Shown here: positions 23,954 to 35,910 of the stretch, one piece after another
Numbering within the stretch: position 1 is the stretch's first letter
Layout of the letters: each line of letters opens with the position of its first letter
DNA from: Zeus faber
Lineage: Eukaryota; Chordata; Actinopteri; Zeiformes; Zeidae
NCBI GenBank assembly: GCA_960531495.1
Contig: CAUIJY010000075.1
Span: forward strand, 2,294,001 to 2,358,000
Direction: 5' to 3'
Length of the DNA stretch: 64,000 nt
Notes under the pieces: generated by a model
What the model was told of the DNA's origin: nothing
Database searches by the model: none
Seen by the model: only the letters and a program-made list of their open reading frames with translations
Translations under genes and position numbers: made by a program

Positions 23954-26392
23954 ATGGATAAGACCCCATCCCCCAGACCCGGCACCAGTGAGATTCGTAT
24001 TGAAGCTGTAGCTGAGCTCAAGAACAGAACAGAGCCAAAGTTCCATGCTTGAGAAACTTGGAAATTCCATAAATATGAACAAAAATGGATCAAAGCAGGG
24101 TGGTGGTCGAAAGACACTACCCCGACAGCAGAAAACCGCACCAAGGTGATAGAGGAAGAAAAAAGACTGCTGGCTGAAGCAGGAGTGGATGCAAAAAACA
24201 ACCCTGGATTAATGGGGGCTTGAAAGCGCAAGTTAAACAAGCAGCGTGCACAATGGGCGCTGGTTCAGCACATAATGACGGCATGGATTCGAGCGGAAAT
24301 GATTGTCGAACGTCGCAATAAAATCAGAAATGCCGCAACCAAGGCAGTGGTAGAAGCCCAGAAGGAACCCTACCCCCCACAAGAAGACAAGTTACCACCC
24401 CTCCCCGAACCCATCCCCCAAGGTCACACCCCACTCCAACCACACACCACCCCATCCCTCTACCCCTCCCTGCTGGCCGATGAAGAAACACATCGGCACC
24501 CCCCCTCTCCGTACAACCCTAAGACCGAGCACACACCTGAAGCAACAGCGCCCCCTGTGCTGAGCAACCAGAAAATAGCCACCCCACCCCCGCCAGAAAT
24601 ACAAGCACCCGTATTAGTAATGGAAGGCCCGATCCAAATCCATTTCCGAGTACAGCCCTCCCCAAAGCCATCTGACAGTGAGAACAAGGACAATGATCAG
24701 ACATCGCCCCCTAACGATCAAACAGACACAAAGAGTTTCTCTCCTCTAATACAGAGGACGACGAATGCACTTGCCAGTCCTAAAAACCACAAAAAGACAT
24801 CAAGAAAGGAAAAAGAAATGTACCACAAGGGTTAGCCACGCAACTGTCACACTGACTGGACAATGTGGCCCACTACCAGAGGATGCCAACACAACCCATG
24901 TTCATCTCATAGCACCTCCTGCAGACGCTACAGCCAAACAACAACCCAAAGAAAAACAAAAGACCCGAAGCCAGCCCACACCTTCACCTACCCCTGTAGT
25001 CCCCAAATACACCTTTAAGAAAACAAAACAAAGACACCCCACCCCCCTCCGCTCCTGGGAAGAAGAACCCATGTCAGACCACGAGACTAAGACAAAAAAG
25101 TGGTCATTCAAAAACAGTGGCAGCTCCCGGGGAGAGTACACAAACGACAACAGAAGAAAAGGAACCCTTATAGCATCATCCAAAAGCCAGGCCAGAAGAT
25201 CGTCAGCAATAGGGATAGTTACCCGCTCGAAAATTAGACAACGAGAGGAGGAACAAAAGCAGTCCGCCAAAAGAGAAACATTTGTTCCCTGGTACCACCG
25301 CGACATGCAGGCCCTCAAAGGCAACCTATCAGCGTTGGACAAAGGAGCTGCAGCATGGATCCGAATCTTCGAAAACCACACAGCGGCTGACACACTAGCC
25401 CTAAGAGATGTGCGAGCCATTCTCCGCGCCACAGCAGGAAACATCACCCTGACCTCCCTGGAAAGAGAAGTTAGAACCCTCACCATGGCACACGAGCACC
25501 CATTCGACCACATGCGGAATGACATATGGACAGCCATGAGAGAAACCTGGCCGACCAGACGCAACACAGTGGCCCTGGCAGGCCTGAGATTTAAAAATGG
25601 GGAAGAACCACACGCCTATCTCACATGAGCAAAGGAGCTCTGGAGTGATAGCACTGTAGAACGTCATGACCCCTGCCTAGTGGGTCTCCCCATGTACATG
25701 CAGATGCCAAATGCCAAAATGGCCTCCCAGGAGATGTCAGGCTGTAGCTCGCAGACACAGTTTGACTGTCAGACATGACCGAGAGACAGTGGGAGAGCCA
25801 TCTCATCCATCACCTGGAAAGACACATCAAAAAGCAAGAAGACGAATTCCTGGAGAAAGATTCCATACAAACCAGACTACTAAAAATGCAGGTAAAAAAA
25901 CTGGAAGATGAAGTCAATACGGACAAAAAGAAGAAAGCAACTGTGCAAGCAGTAGTCACCACCCCTGAAGCACAGGCCCCGCCCCAAACCGCGCCACTAC
26001 AATGGACAGGACCACAGCCCCTAACTGTAACCCCCGCCTACCCACCAGCCCAGCACCTACCCCAATGGCAGCAGGCCTGGACTCCCTATGAATATCCCCA
26101 GCGGCAGTATCCAGGGGCCCCCGCACCCTCATACCCCCAAGGCCCCCCCCAATGGCAGCAACTGAGAGGGAGAGGACAATTCCAATCCTCTAGAGGATGG
26201 GGAGGACCCGAGAAAACTACAGGATGTTTCATCTGTGGCCAAAGTGACCACTGGGCAAGGGAATGCCCCCAGAACCAACAACCCCAGCAATTATATAGAG
26301 GATCCTACCGCCCCCCTCAGAGAGGAAGAGGAGCTTCCTCGAGAGGAAAGGGAGGACCCCGCATGGACACCCCGCCATGGCATGGAGCATAG
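23954..26392 (+). pseudogene. gag: Endogenous retrovirus gag (broken)
   Basis: Gag would form the virion core: matrix, capsid and nucleocapsid. The start MDKTPSPRPG at 23954 is in frame with the long frame ending at 24835; TGA codons interrupt at 24050-24052 and 24221-24223. A very proline-rich segment (about 24,360-24,760) fits a matrix/linker region. The reading then moves to frame 3, carrying the capsid-like part (PWYHRDMQALKG, about 25,290 on) to a TGA at 25626. A final frame from 25775 has a charged segment, a P/Q-rich segment and one CCHC zinc knuckle, CFICGQSDHWAREC at 26225-26266, followed by RG-rich sequence typical of nucleocapsid. At least three stops and two frameshifts make it non-functional. 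Identification of the family is strong; exact domain borders are not. Confidence 0.85.
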
Positions 26393-26399
26393 AGGCGCC

Positions 26400-27244
26400 C
26401 AGGGGACATGGAAGTGGTGGTACAGACAAAAATAAATGCCGAACCAGTAGTGCCATGTACAATCCAAGGAATCACTGTCACTCCAAGGAATTACTGTCAC
26501 TGTCACTGTCACGTGTCTTGCTTGAAGAACCTGGCCGGCAACATACTACGTACTACATACAACTATCCACTCGGAAATTACGGACTGTTGGATTCTCTGG
26601 GACGACACAAGTCCTTCACCGCACCCCTCCCTACCAAGATAGGTCCTCACAAAGTCAGACACCAATACCTCTACTCACCAAGCTGCCCCACCAACCTAAT
26701 GGGAAGGGACCTTCTCCGAAGAACAGGGGCATCTGTGATATGTAACCTCCACGGTCTGGAAGTTAGTTTCTCTGAGCCAAAAGAAGAGCTAATACCCCTC
26801 GAACGTATACTCGTCTTAGGTGGAACTCCTGATACCACCCCCGACCCCACACTCACCGGCTGGTGGCATTTTGTAAACCTACCAACTCTGGAAAAAGTCC
26901 ATGCTGGACCTGTACACTGCACTCTCTGTTTCACACGCCACCGTGATGACATCTATGACGAAGGCTGGGAAGCGAAAAAGGAGGGACGACAAGAACGACT
27001 CCAGACAACAGACTTCTATCTGGGCCACGAAGGAGTTGCAGCAGCGGTCCGCCTGACACCAGACCAACAATCCTGGTATCTACTTCACGACACCGCAGTT
27101 CCACATGTGACCCTAGCCGTAGAAGCCAACCATGCAGCCAAACAATTGGGCCCCATGGTCAAAAGAGCCCTCGCCAACCCACCTGGGTCCCCACAACGAA
27201 CCCCCTGTTGCAACACACGCCAGACAAATCGGTTTGGAGAATAG
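26400..27244 (+). pseudogene. pro: Endogenous retrovirus protease and pro-pol linker (broken)
   Basis: The aspartic protease would mature Gag and Pol. The C-terminal protease hallmark NLMGRDLLRRTGA is clear near 26,690-26,730. The catalytic D-T/S-G is not seen; the best candidate in frame 1 is LLEEPGR at 26518, which lacks both the Asp and the Thr. The hydrophobic strand and flap (TVGFSGTTQ) lie in frame 1 while the GRDLL part lies in frame 2, so a frameshift occurs near 26,600. The rest of the frame to 27244 is a pro-pol linker with LPTLEKVHAGPVHC and HVTLAVEANHAAKQLGPMVK. The protease is inactive on two grounds. Confidence 0.75.
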
Positions 27245-28380
27245 GACACAACAGCTACGAACAAGGCATATATGAAAGTAATGTCCTGGAAAGAACTTAT
27301 CAAGGAAGCATCGAAGAACACCCCCTGGCAGCAGAAATGTTCGCCCAACTACCGCCAACCCTCTGGACCACCGGCCCCTATCACGTTGGCTGCACACCAC
27401 ACCACAATATACACATCAAAGTGAAAGCCCACGCTGTGCCCATTTGGCAAGGTCAGTACAAGGTCAAGCCCGAGGCAGCTGCTCGAATAGCCTCCACCAT
27501 TGAAGGCCTCTTACAAGCAGGAGTTCTACGACCAGCGGATTCACCGTGGAACGCACAAATTCTACCAGTACCCAAGGCTGGAGGACACTCATGGCGCCTG
27601 GTCCACGATCTGCGACGTATCAACCAGGTGGTCCAACCCATTACTGAAAAAGTGCCCAACCCCCATGTCGCCCTGCATGCAGGCTCCCCGAGTCATCAAT
27701 TTTTCACCGTCATCGACCTGGCCAACGCATTTTTTGGCCTCCCCTTGGCCAAAGAAAGTCAAGATATGTTTGCATTCACATTTAAAAAATGCTCTTAGAC
27801 CTACACAAGAATGCTACGAGGATTCACATGCACGCCAACCATATTCAACGCCTGCCTGAAGGCAGATCTCAAGGAACTCCTACTCATCCAGTATGTCGAC
27901 GACATCCTCATGGACATCACCACAGTAGAAAATTGCCTCACGGCCACCAAATCCCTGCTACGGCGCATCGCAAAATGTGGCTACAAAATCAGGAAGGAAA
28001 AAGCACAGGTCTGCCGCACAGAAGTGGTATTCCTGGGAAAAAGGATCACGGGAGATAAGAGATACATCAACCCGGAAAGACAACAGGCAATGCTCCAGTA
28101 CCCTAAACCCACCACCGTGCAGCAAATGCTAGCATTCCTGGGACTCACTGGCTATAGCAGACACCACATAGCTGATTATGTGGACCACACTGTTCCCCCA
28201 CGCGAACCCATTGCGGAAGCTGGCCATCGGAACGTCAAGGCACCACTCAACTGGACCACAAGTGCGGAGGAAGCGTTCATAAGATTGAAACAACTCATGG
28301 GGAAGGCCGAACACCTATGCACCCCAGACATCTCTTCCTCGTTCCATTTGGACGTTACTGAAAAGCACGGAATTGTCAAG
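27208..28380 (+). pseudogene. pol: Endogenous retrovirus reverse transcriptase (broken)
   Basis: RT copies viral RNA into DNA. Visible motifs are LVHDLRRINQVV (finger region), TVIDLANAFFGLPL with the first catalytic Asp at 27715-27717, FTCTPTIFN, and the catalytic box QYVDDILMD with YVDD at 27892-27903. FLGKRIT follows (thumb/connection). A TAG at 27796-27798 interrupts the frame between motif A and the YVDD box, and the two halves are otherwise in one frame. The upstream protease is in another frame, so a shift lies near 27,208-27,244. Past 28,380 the connection region moves to frame 3 ([16 protein letters not shown]). Retroviral RT of the gamma/epsilon-like class is my best assignment. Confidence 0.88.
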
Positions 28381-28382
28381 CT

Positions 28383-29250
28383 GTGCTCTGGCAGCCTCGA
28401 CACGGTGAGCGCGCGATCCTGGCTCACCACAGTTGCAAACTCGACACAGTGGAACATGGACTCTCCGGATGTGGACGACACACGGCTGCCATCGCACACG
28501 CCCTACGAGAACCGACCACATTACTTTCTACCACCCCACCATCGTGCATACCACTCATGGAGTCAAATCCTACCTCGATCAAACGGATTTCACCTTTACC
28601 ACACCAAAACACAAGATGCGCTTGCATGTCACCCTGGAAAGAGACAATGTCTTGTACACAGCCGATGGAATCAACTTGGCCGGCGGACTACAGTATGCAG
28701 ATGGCACCCATGACTGCGTACAGCTCATGAAACTGGAAGCAAAGGGCCGCACAGACTTGGATGGAACATCTGACCCCGATGCAGAAATTGTCCTGTTTAT
28801 AGATGGTTGTTGTTTCAAAGAAGAAGAGGGAAATAGAGCATCATACGCAGCCATTCAACAAATTAATGGACACCACGTCACCCTAAGAAGTGGGATGATA
28901 GAACAACCAGCATCAGCACAAAAAGCAGAACTCGACGCCTCGGTGAAAGCATTAAAAATCTCAAAAAACAAAAATGCAAACATATTCACCGACTCAGCAT
29001 ACGCACACGCTGCAGCTCACGTGGATGTAGCCATATGGATGAAAAGAGGACTCCAAACGTCAGCAGGAGCCCCGGTAAAACACAAAGACCTCATACTCGC
29101 CCTCCTGGAAGCTATACATCTCCCCCGAAAAATCAAGATCATCAAATGCAAAGGACACTCCAAAGGAAATTCAAACGCAGCCGACACAGCAGCAAAAGAA
29201 GCAGGAGGGAACCTAAAAGAAAGCGCAGCAATGATGATTGTATTTACTGA
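28383..29250 (+). pseudogene. pol: Endogenous retrovirus RT connection and RNase H
   Basis: RNase H removes the RNA strand of the hybrid. The tether is split: frame 3 holds [15 protein letters not shown] (28,383-28,530) and frame 2 holds the rest (28,433-30,082). The four acidic positions expected for RNase H are all present in frame 2: FIDGC (Asp at 28802-28804), AELDA, FTDSAYA (Asp at 28991-28993) and [17 protein letters not shown] supplies the usual His-loop before the last Asp. The domain is uninterrupted within itself, but no continuous frame joins it to RT. Confidence 0.83.
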
Positions 29251-30502
29251 AGACAACGCCCTCAATTTGTCAGAGGAACATCTGAAAGAAGTGCAGAAAG
29301 AAGCGAAATGGAACGAACACTCGCAGTGGCAGAAGAAAGGAGCCACATGCACCAGCGGCCTATGGAGAAGCCACGATGGGCGCCCAGTAGCACCAGCCGC
29401 ACTCCTGGTCTACCTCATCAAGGATGCACATGGACAGACTCATGAAGGACCCAAAAGAACCACCAACAGGCTCAAACAGGACTGGTGGCATCCCTACCTG
29501 GAGGAAATGGTGGCCAACCATATTGCAGAATGCGTCGTCTGTCACAAGCTAAATAAGAAGACAGTCTACCAAAGACCTTTGGGAACATTCTCAGTGCCCC
29601 CCTACCCCTTCAGAGAAATATGCATAGATTACACCGGCATGGGCAGGGACAACAGAGTACAAGGGTACAGATACCTACTCGTGATGGTAGATCGATTCTC
29701 CAAATGGGTAGAAGCAGTCCCTTGCAAAAGAGAGGATGCAGTATCTGTGATTAAATGGTTATGGAAAAAACGCATTCCTCGGTGGGGTTACCCCACAGTT
29801 ATCTGCTCGGACAATGGATCTCATTTTACCAGCGATAAAAAACTCAGCCAGGTAGAACAGGCATTAGGTATCTCCCATAGATCTGGTTCAGTCTATCACC
29901 CCCAGTCAAAAGGCCTAGTTGAAAGTGCAAACCAGACGTTGAAAGAAAAAATGGCCAAGGTGCTGATAGAGACAAAACAGCAACTCAGTATGTCTCTACA
30001 GAACATCACAAAAACGACTAAACTAACGTGGGTAGATGCCCTACCCCTAGCATTAATGTCCATGCGAGACCTCTCCCCATAGTCAAACACATCTTAGCCC
30101 ACACGAGATATTAACAGGCCGCCCCATGCCAGGTCCTCACAACCTACCAGCTAAATCACCCGCTTTTGATGATTTCCAGGAAGGTTTACCTGAATATGTC
30201 AAAGCACTAACCGCAGTATCTCGAGTTTTGTATTCACAGGTCAAGAACACTGCCCCAGACTGCCCCACACCCTGGTGGTCAGCCCCGGAGACTGGGTCCA
30301 CATCAAGGTCCACAAACAGAAGTGGCCTGAGCCAAGGTGGACTGGACCTTGGGAGGTAGTGTTGGCCACCTCACATGCAGTAAAGCTCAAAAATAAAACT
30401 GGTGCTCCCTGTCACCACCTCTCCCACTGCGCCCCTGTCACCCCACCCGCAAGAACTCTCACAGAAACAAGGATCCAGCTGAAAGACGTAAGCATTCTGT
30501 AA
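29251..30502 (+). pseudogene. pol: Endogenous retrovirus integrase (broken)
   Basis: Integrase inserts viral DNA. The N-terminal zinc-binding HHCC is visible (HGQTHEGP ... CVVCHKL, about 29,430-29,550). The core has its three acidic residues: CIDYTG (Asp 29627-29629), CSDNGSHF (Asp 29810-29812) and GLVESAN (Glu 29921-29923). I count 36 residues between the second Asp and the Glu, where 35 is usual. The frame stops at 30080-30082; the next part (THLSPHEILTGRP, about 30,090-30,125) is in frame 3. The SH3-like C-terminal domain (PGDWVHIKVHKQKW to HHLSHC) returns to frame 2 at about 30,280 and stops near 30,502. Two frameshifts and a stop therefore break the C-terminal third. Confidence 0.87.
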
Positions 30503-30529
30503 TTAACCATGTAAAAAAAAAATAATATT

Positions 30530-31227
30530 TTTTTTGTTTACCCTAGGAGAAGTCCTGGACCCTACACAGTATACATATTCTTACCAAGTGGGACCCCAAT
30601 TATCGTATGACCAGTATATGACAAAGGTCAAAGAGTGGGGCCGAATGAAAGAAACAGTTCTTGTCATTTATGCCTATGAAGGACAAATCCTGGCATTCAA
30701 TGTTGATTTCTGTTCCATAATAAAGTGTGATTCCACCGGGTAGGAGCAGTACCAGTGGAATGAGAAATATGCGTGGTCCACCAACCCTAGACTAACAAGT
30801 GACTGGTGGCTGGACGAGGTTTAAGGTACCCATATTGATTGTGGGGCATGGAGTAATGTGCTTATAAACACAGGAACCAGTAGGAGGAATTGCTACTCCA
30901 CTCACGGAGCGTAGAACTAAAAGAAAATGCAGGAATGGATGATCACATCACTGGTTGGTTGGACTCTATGTTTTCCAAATGAAAAGGCCTCATTTTATCA
31001 TGCATAATCAACGTTGCTATCATTGCTGCTCTGTTAATTGTATGTGGATGTTGTTGTATACCATGCATTTGTACTCTAGTGAAAAATGCATCATGACTGC
31101 GTTGGGAAAACCAGAAATACAAGCGTACATGGCATTGAGACAGAAGGAATGTGGCGACACCTATGTTGCTATAGGTATGGGCCTCCTTTCCCCAGCACCA
31201 GGACCCCGACATCCTCATCCACGATAA
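30530..31227 (+). pseudogene. env: Endogenous retrovirus env remnant
   Basis: Env would be the surface and fusion glycoprotein. A 69-codon frame (30,534-30,743) is followed, in other frames and with stops, by tryptophan-bearing pieces (about 30,750-30,830). Near 30,950-31,090 a transmembrane-type segment appears: GWLDSMF, a hydrophobic run, then a cysteine cluster (CGCCC) and a short tail, in the order expected at the end of a retroviral transmembrane subunit. Most of the surface subunit and the fusion region is missing, since under 0.7 kb remains. Family assignment rests on this end and on position after integrase. Confidence 0.6.
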
Positions 31228-31239
31228 CTGCATCTAGTT

Positions 31240-32395
31240 GATCATTTTGACACGCCCATGTATAGGACCCATAGAATATTAAATGCCACACTGGGACTGA
31301 AGAGTGTGCAAAGTTTTGCAATAATTTTGTAGTTTCTCAAGGCCCCAAAAGTCACGTAAACTGTTTTTTTTAACATAAAATTCAACGCGTTGCCACACCC
31401 GCATCGTGACGAAAAAAAAATGTTTTAATAACTTTTAATCCCCAATGAGTCTCAATCCAAAAAATCCCCCAGGAGAAGTTCACGAAAGTACAAAGCATAA
31501 AAAGTGGATAAAATATTACAAAAACACAGCTTTTTTTGGAACACGAAATCCAACGCTTTGCCACGGCCACATCGTGTGACAATTATTATTTTTTTTAATA
31601 TCTTTTAATCGTGAAGGTGTCTTGTAGACACTCGCCAAGTTTGAAGCCAGATAAATGGCCTCGGAGGAGTTTACGAAAGTACAAAGTGAGAAAATGAACG
31701 GAAAGTGACTAAAATTACACATTTAATCCAAGAAGTTACAAAAGTGTCCCGAATTTTGTTAATTTCATGGTAAAAAGTGAATAGGTTTGATGTTTTGAAA
31801 TTTTCAACAGGGTGTGTCGGGCCATTTTGCCACGCCCATGCAGGCAACTCATACAATATCAATTGCCACACTGGGACTAACAAGTGCGCAAAGTTTCGTG
31901 AATTAGTATCTTTGGAACATGAAATTTTACGTGTTGCCACGCCACCCTAGAAAATAAAATAATAATTTTCTGACCTATTCACCTTTTTCCACGTAAACTC
32001 CCAAAATTCGGTACACATTTGTAACCTCTCTAGACTTGGAAAAAATATATATTTCCGCCATGACGGAAACCCAACAGGAAGTCGGCCATTTTGAATTTTC
32101 CTGACTTTTTAGTCATATTTATGCTTTGTACTTTCGCGAAACTCCTCCTTGGCGATTTATCGGATCGACTTCAAACTTGACGAGTGTCTACAAGACACCT
32201 TCACAGCTAAAACTTATTAAAATACATATATATTTTGGCACACGGTGTGGGCGTGGCAACACGTACAATTTCATGTTCCAAAAGATACTTGGAAATTCAC
32301 AAATCTTTGCACACTCGTCAGTCCCAGTGTGTCATTTGATATTCTAGTGGTGCCATGCATGGGCGTGTCAAAATGGCCGCCTATTATCTCCTACA
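31240..32395. repeat. Inverted pair of family-X repeats after env
   Basis: About 31,240-31,960 carries several copies of the family-X segments in the orientation of 21,590-22,258. About 31,990-32,395 carries them in the opposite orientation, so the block has a head-to-head layout. The sequence 'gtgtcttgtagacactcg' at about 31,617 and its complement at about 32,183 mark the two halves. The copies differ from the palindrome-arm copies by many substitutions and are older than the palindrome. The block stands where the 3' LTR of the retrovirus would be expected. Confidence 0.7.
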
Positions 32396-33250
32396 TATTA
32401 GACATTGTGATAATATTATTCTGTTGTTACACGAGTGTGCATACATTCATTTTTGTACTGAGCCTGTAGTCTGCTATTCAACTATTTAACGCCCATTTAA
32501 CAATCTTGGACCTATACCAAACAATGTTGTCAAAATGTGTCTCTCACCCAAGTGTTTAAGTCTATGTGCCCAGGTCAAAGCAGCCCTACCCGTCCCACTT
32601 GAAGGACCTCTACACGGCCGCTGACCAGGTGAATGGGTGGTGATCGCGACTTACAGAGGAAAAGCTGGAACTCTGCCAGATTCCTAGGACCTTTCCAGCA
32701 GGGTTAGGGACCCGCACCACTGCAGCAGCAGTTAAGGTGGTAGAACGACCAATATGGATACACGTATCTCATCGCAAGAAAGTTCCTACTCCCCTCTAGG
32801 TACTCGTTGAGGAGACAACGTGAGTGTACGCTGAACGCTGCTCACCCTGCAACTGCGATGGAACCACTTCAACCATACCTACATAGGCTACTTGGGTTAC
32901 TGCCATTCCCCTTACCACAGCCGAAGAAATGTGTGTTTTGGAAGCAGTTATCGAAGGGGCTTTCTACACCAACATTGGCGCCCCACAGACGGCTCCACCG
33001 CTGGACTTCTGCTCCACATTTGATTACACCTGGCCACTTCCCACCTTGTTATATGGTCATCATTTTCCTTGGCCCCTCCATCAAAAGGACACAGATAAAA
33101 CAATATCTCTGTATAAATGTATTGTACTCAATTTATACATCATTTTCTGATCCCTTTGCCTCAATTATATTATACTTAAGCATTATTGCATTTTCCTTTT
33201 GTATCATTCCACTGGGAACAACAGAAGGGAGTGTGAGAGAAAAATGATGA
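32396..33250 (+). pseudogene. Remnant of a second retroviral integrase tail and following sequence
   Basis: In pieces over several frames, about 32,600-32,800 gives GEWVVI, then AAVKVVERPIWIHVSHRKKV, which is the pattern of the SH3-like C-terminal integrase domain (aligned Trp, then HVSH). It differs from the integrase at 30,280-30,500, so it belongs to another provirus. A 146-codon frame follows (32,807-33,247) with a hydrophobic end; it stands where env would begin, but I cannot identify it. Frameshifts and stops abound. Confidence 0.5.
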
Positions 33251-34141
33251 TCAAGGTTAATGAATGATATAATTCTACCACCAAGTGATGTCTGAATGCT
33301 GAGGCATATGTTTGTTTGGTGACGCCCGACTCTTTCACAGGAGATCTTACATTCCTGTATATCACTGTCACGAAAGTTTTAGTCGTTATCTCAGTTTTTC
33401 TAGATCGTAAAAGGACCATTTGTGTAAACACTCAACGTATGCTTTCCCGGCACTGAAAGTGTTCTACGTTTTTCTTTGTTAAAAAATGTTCTCAGCTATC
33501 ACCTGTTCCGCTGATAGAAGTGACATCAATTGTTCCCATGACAGAACTGCTAGCGTCAAGCTCTGCTGCAACATCAGAAAACACTGTAGCACTCTCCATA
33601 TCAGGATAATAAGGAGCAGCATCACTCTGACCTTTGACAAATGTTTGAGAGCGCTGCTATTCCTTCACAAGAACTGGCACATCACTGGCAGGTGTGGCTT
33701 TGAAGACACCTCCACAACGGTTGGTGCTGCCTTCCCCTAAAAAAAAGCAAGAGAATGGAATGCATGGACAAAATAAAACTAAAATGAAGTACTACTATCA
33801 AAAATGTCATTGAAAAAAGAAGAAAAACAACGAACAAAGCAAACCTGCTCCGTTCCCAGTGTCCTCTTGGAGGCAGTAGCTTTCTGCCAATGTCCCACCG
33901 TGGCTTTCCCATGTAAGCAAAGCAAAATTTTCTTGATATAAAATTGATATACAATTGTTGATATAAAAACAATATAAAATTCTCCACACTGGACAGCGCT
34001 AGAAAGATGCGATGGAACAAGTTGATAACGGGATGGATCATTCCGGCGACGCTACTGGTGTTGTGTCCACCTGTGAAATCATAGAGCAAAATGTCGATTT
34101 AAGACAATGTCTTGACAAAAGGCCAACTAAAAGCACTAACT

Positions 34142-34170
34142 ACTAAACTAAACTAAACTAAACTAAACTA
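34142..34170. repeat. (ACTAA)n short tandem repeat
   Basis: Pentamer ACTAA repeated about five times, lying between two exons of the SGNH-like remnant. Confidence 0.85.
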
Positions 34171-34320
34171 CTAACTAAAAAGAGAATAAAAAAACCAACA
34201 AACTGCAGAAAATCTCCTGGATACAAAACAATAGAGGACGGTTGAGGGGAGCCGACAGCAGAATCAACTGTAGCCCGGAGCGCTCACTGGTAAGTTGTTC
34301 AGTTAATTAAAGTGTGTTAG

Positions 34321-34323
<3 letters not shown>

Positions 34324-34355
<32 letters not shown>
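34324..34355. repeat. (TG)n microsatellite
   Basis: About 15 TG units, intronic to the SGNH-like remnant. Confidence 0.9.
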
Positions 34356-34356
<1 letters not shown>

Positions 34357-35910
34357 ATGTCCATATGTTTCATAACAAACATATTAAAATTGTTTAATGA
34401 AAATCGGTACACTTTGAGTGAATATCAGAGACTATCACAGTTTCCAGAGGGTCTTACCCCAACAATAACAGTGTGCAACCGATTATCTTTCTGCCCCTTC
34501 CAACCAGTCTCCACTCAAAAGGGTTAGGTGAAGGATGAGGCACGATGAGCTCTCCCTTCACAACCACTTTTGGAGAGAATGTTGGAAGTGACCTGCCGGG
34601 AGAAACCTTTGACTTTCGTGCTGTTGGCGGCGCTGTTGTCTCCAGTTGGCGATAAGCAGCATTTCACAGCAATGTCACAGGGCCATGGTTTCACAACATA
34701 GCAAAGTTATTCATAAAATAGCCATCACGTGACATGACAACAAATTGTACAATTGTACTTACACCATCTCTGCTTCACAGCTCTGGGTGGTTCAATGGGA
34801 AGTGGTTGGCTGCAGAAAAGTACTTGATGCCTTAAAACAACGATTAGGACGAATAGAAATATGCATACATAGATGTCAACTTTGTTCATTAGAAATATTT
34901 ATTGAATTGGTTTGTCTAAAAATATATACTCCGTTATACATTTAACTGTACTAAAATTAAAATATGCTTCCCATGCATGCCGCCACAGGATGGTATTCCT
35001 CACGGAGCAAATAGTCAGACGCGGAAGGAAGTCCAGGACAAACACCTATACAAACACACAAAAAAAAAAAGGTGTTTATTACAGTACATTTGTTTTCAAA
35101 ATGTAAAATATGTTCTGCAGAGCTCACAAAGCAAAAGTATTAATAGTACCAATACTACCAAAAATGTACTAAACATGAAGCGTAACTTTGGCCAGCGACT
35201 GCAGACACTGACCAGGAGGCTGCGAAAGTCTACTGCTGCCTCGTCGATGGTCCTGCTGGCCGTCAAGTCGCTGCTAGGGGCTACAACACAAACTGCGTCA
35301 GGTCTCCGAGACAAAAAAGCATTCAGTACCTCGGTCCCCTGGCATCTTCACAAATCCATCCACAATGCTCCGTAGATGGGAGTCACCAACAAGAAGTACA
35401 AACTAGAAACATAGAAAGTCTTTTTTTTTCATGAAAATCACAACTTTTGTCTTCAAGTATTGTTCATAAATAATCAAACAAAAATACCTTCTTATCTGGA
35501 GACTCTGCTGTAATGACCAGCTTGTGGCTTCGTCCAGTCACGGTGGAAATTGGCTACAGGCGCACTTTCTGGTGATCACCTGTTTCTTAACAGACAAAAA
35601 CCCAAAATAAATACTACTGACTTTCCACGAGGCTTCTAAAAGTGTTGAGGCACAATAGATAAATAAGAACAGCACAAGACACTAATTCGACAATAACATT
35701 TTGAAATGGCTCCATAACTTAGAAACTGATCATTTTCTAGAACAAGTGTACTGCAATTTAAAGCATCCAAAAACCTTACTGCTGGCTGTAAAGGTGAAAC
35801 TATTTTTTCTATTGATTGGTCTATAGACCATCATATCGGTTAGTCAATTAACTCTACAAGTACCAGCAGAATGTAGAGAAATAGCTGTAGCTTGAATGTT
35901 ATTCTCCCTT

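Larger units (their letters stand above)
33492..35579 (-). pseudogene. Multi-exon SGNH/GDSL-like ('VGDSHLR') gene remnant
   Basis: Exons on the - strand, 5' to 3': 35,488-35,579 (GDHQKVRL, stop, PISTVTGRSHKLVITAESPDKK, GT donor at 35,487); about 35,170-35,402 after a 'tttctag' acceptor (FVLLVGDSHLRSIVDGFV ... [18 protein letters not shown]); 34,763-34,830 (GIKYFSAANHFPLNHPEL, stop, SRDG); 34,458 to about 34,690 (NAAYRQLE, then SPGRSLPTFSPKVVVKGEL); and a last exon 33,492-33,736 (VFKATPASDVPVLVKE, stop, QRSQTFVKG) ending with TGA. GDSH is the SGNH/GDSL nucleophile-block pattern; the family is known to me as uncharacterised teleost proteins, without a symbol. In-frame stops at 35,554, 34,775, 34,664 and 33,657, plus a frameshift near 35,330, show it is dead. 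Enzyme activity is an inference even for intact relatives. Confidence 0.65.

Noticed and set aside
24392..25567. Frames on the - strand of gag (up to 221 codons)
   Set aside because: They are shadows of the biased, proline-rich gag composition.
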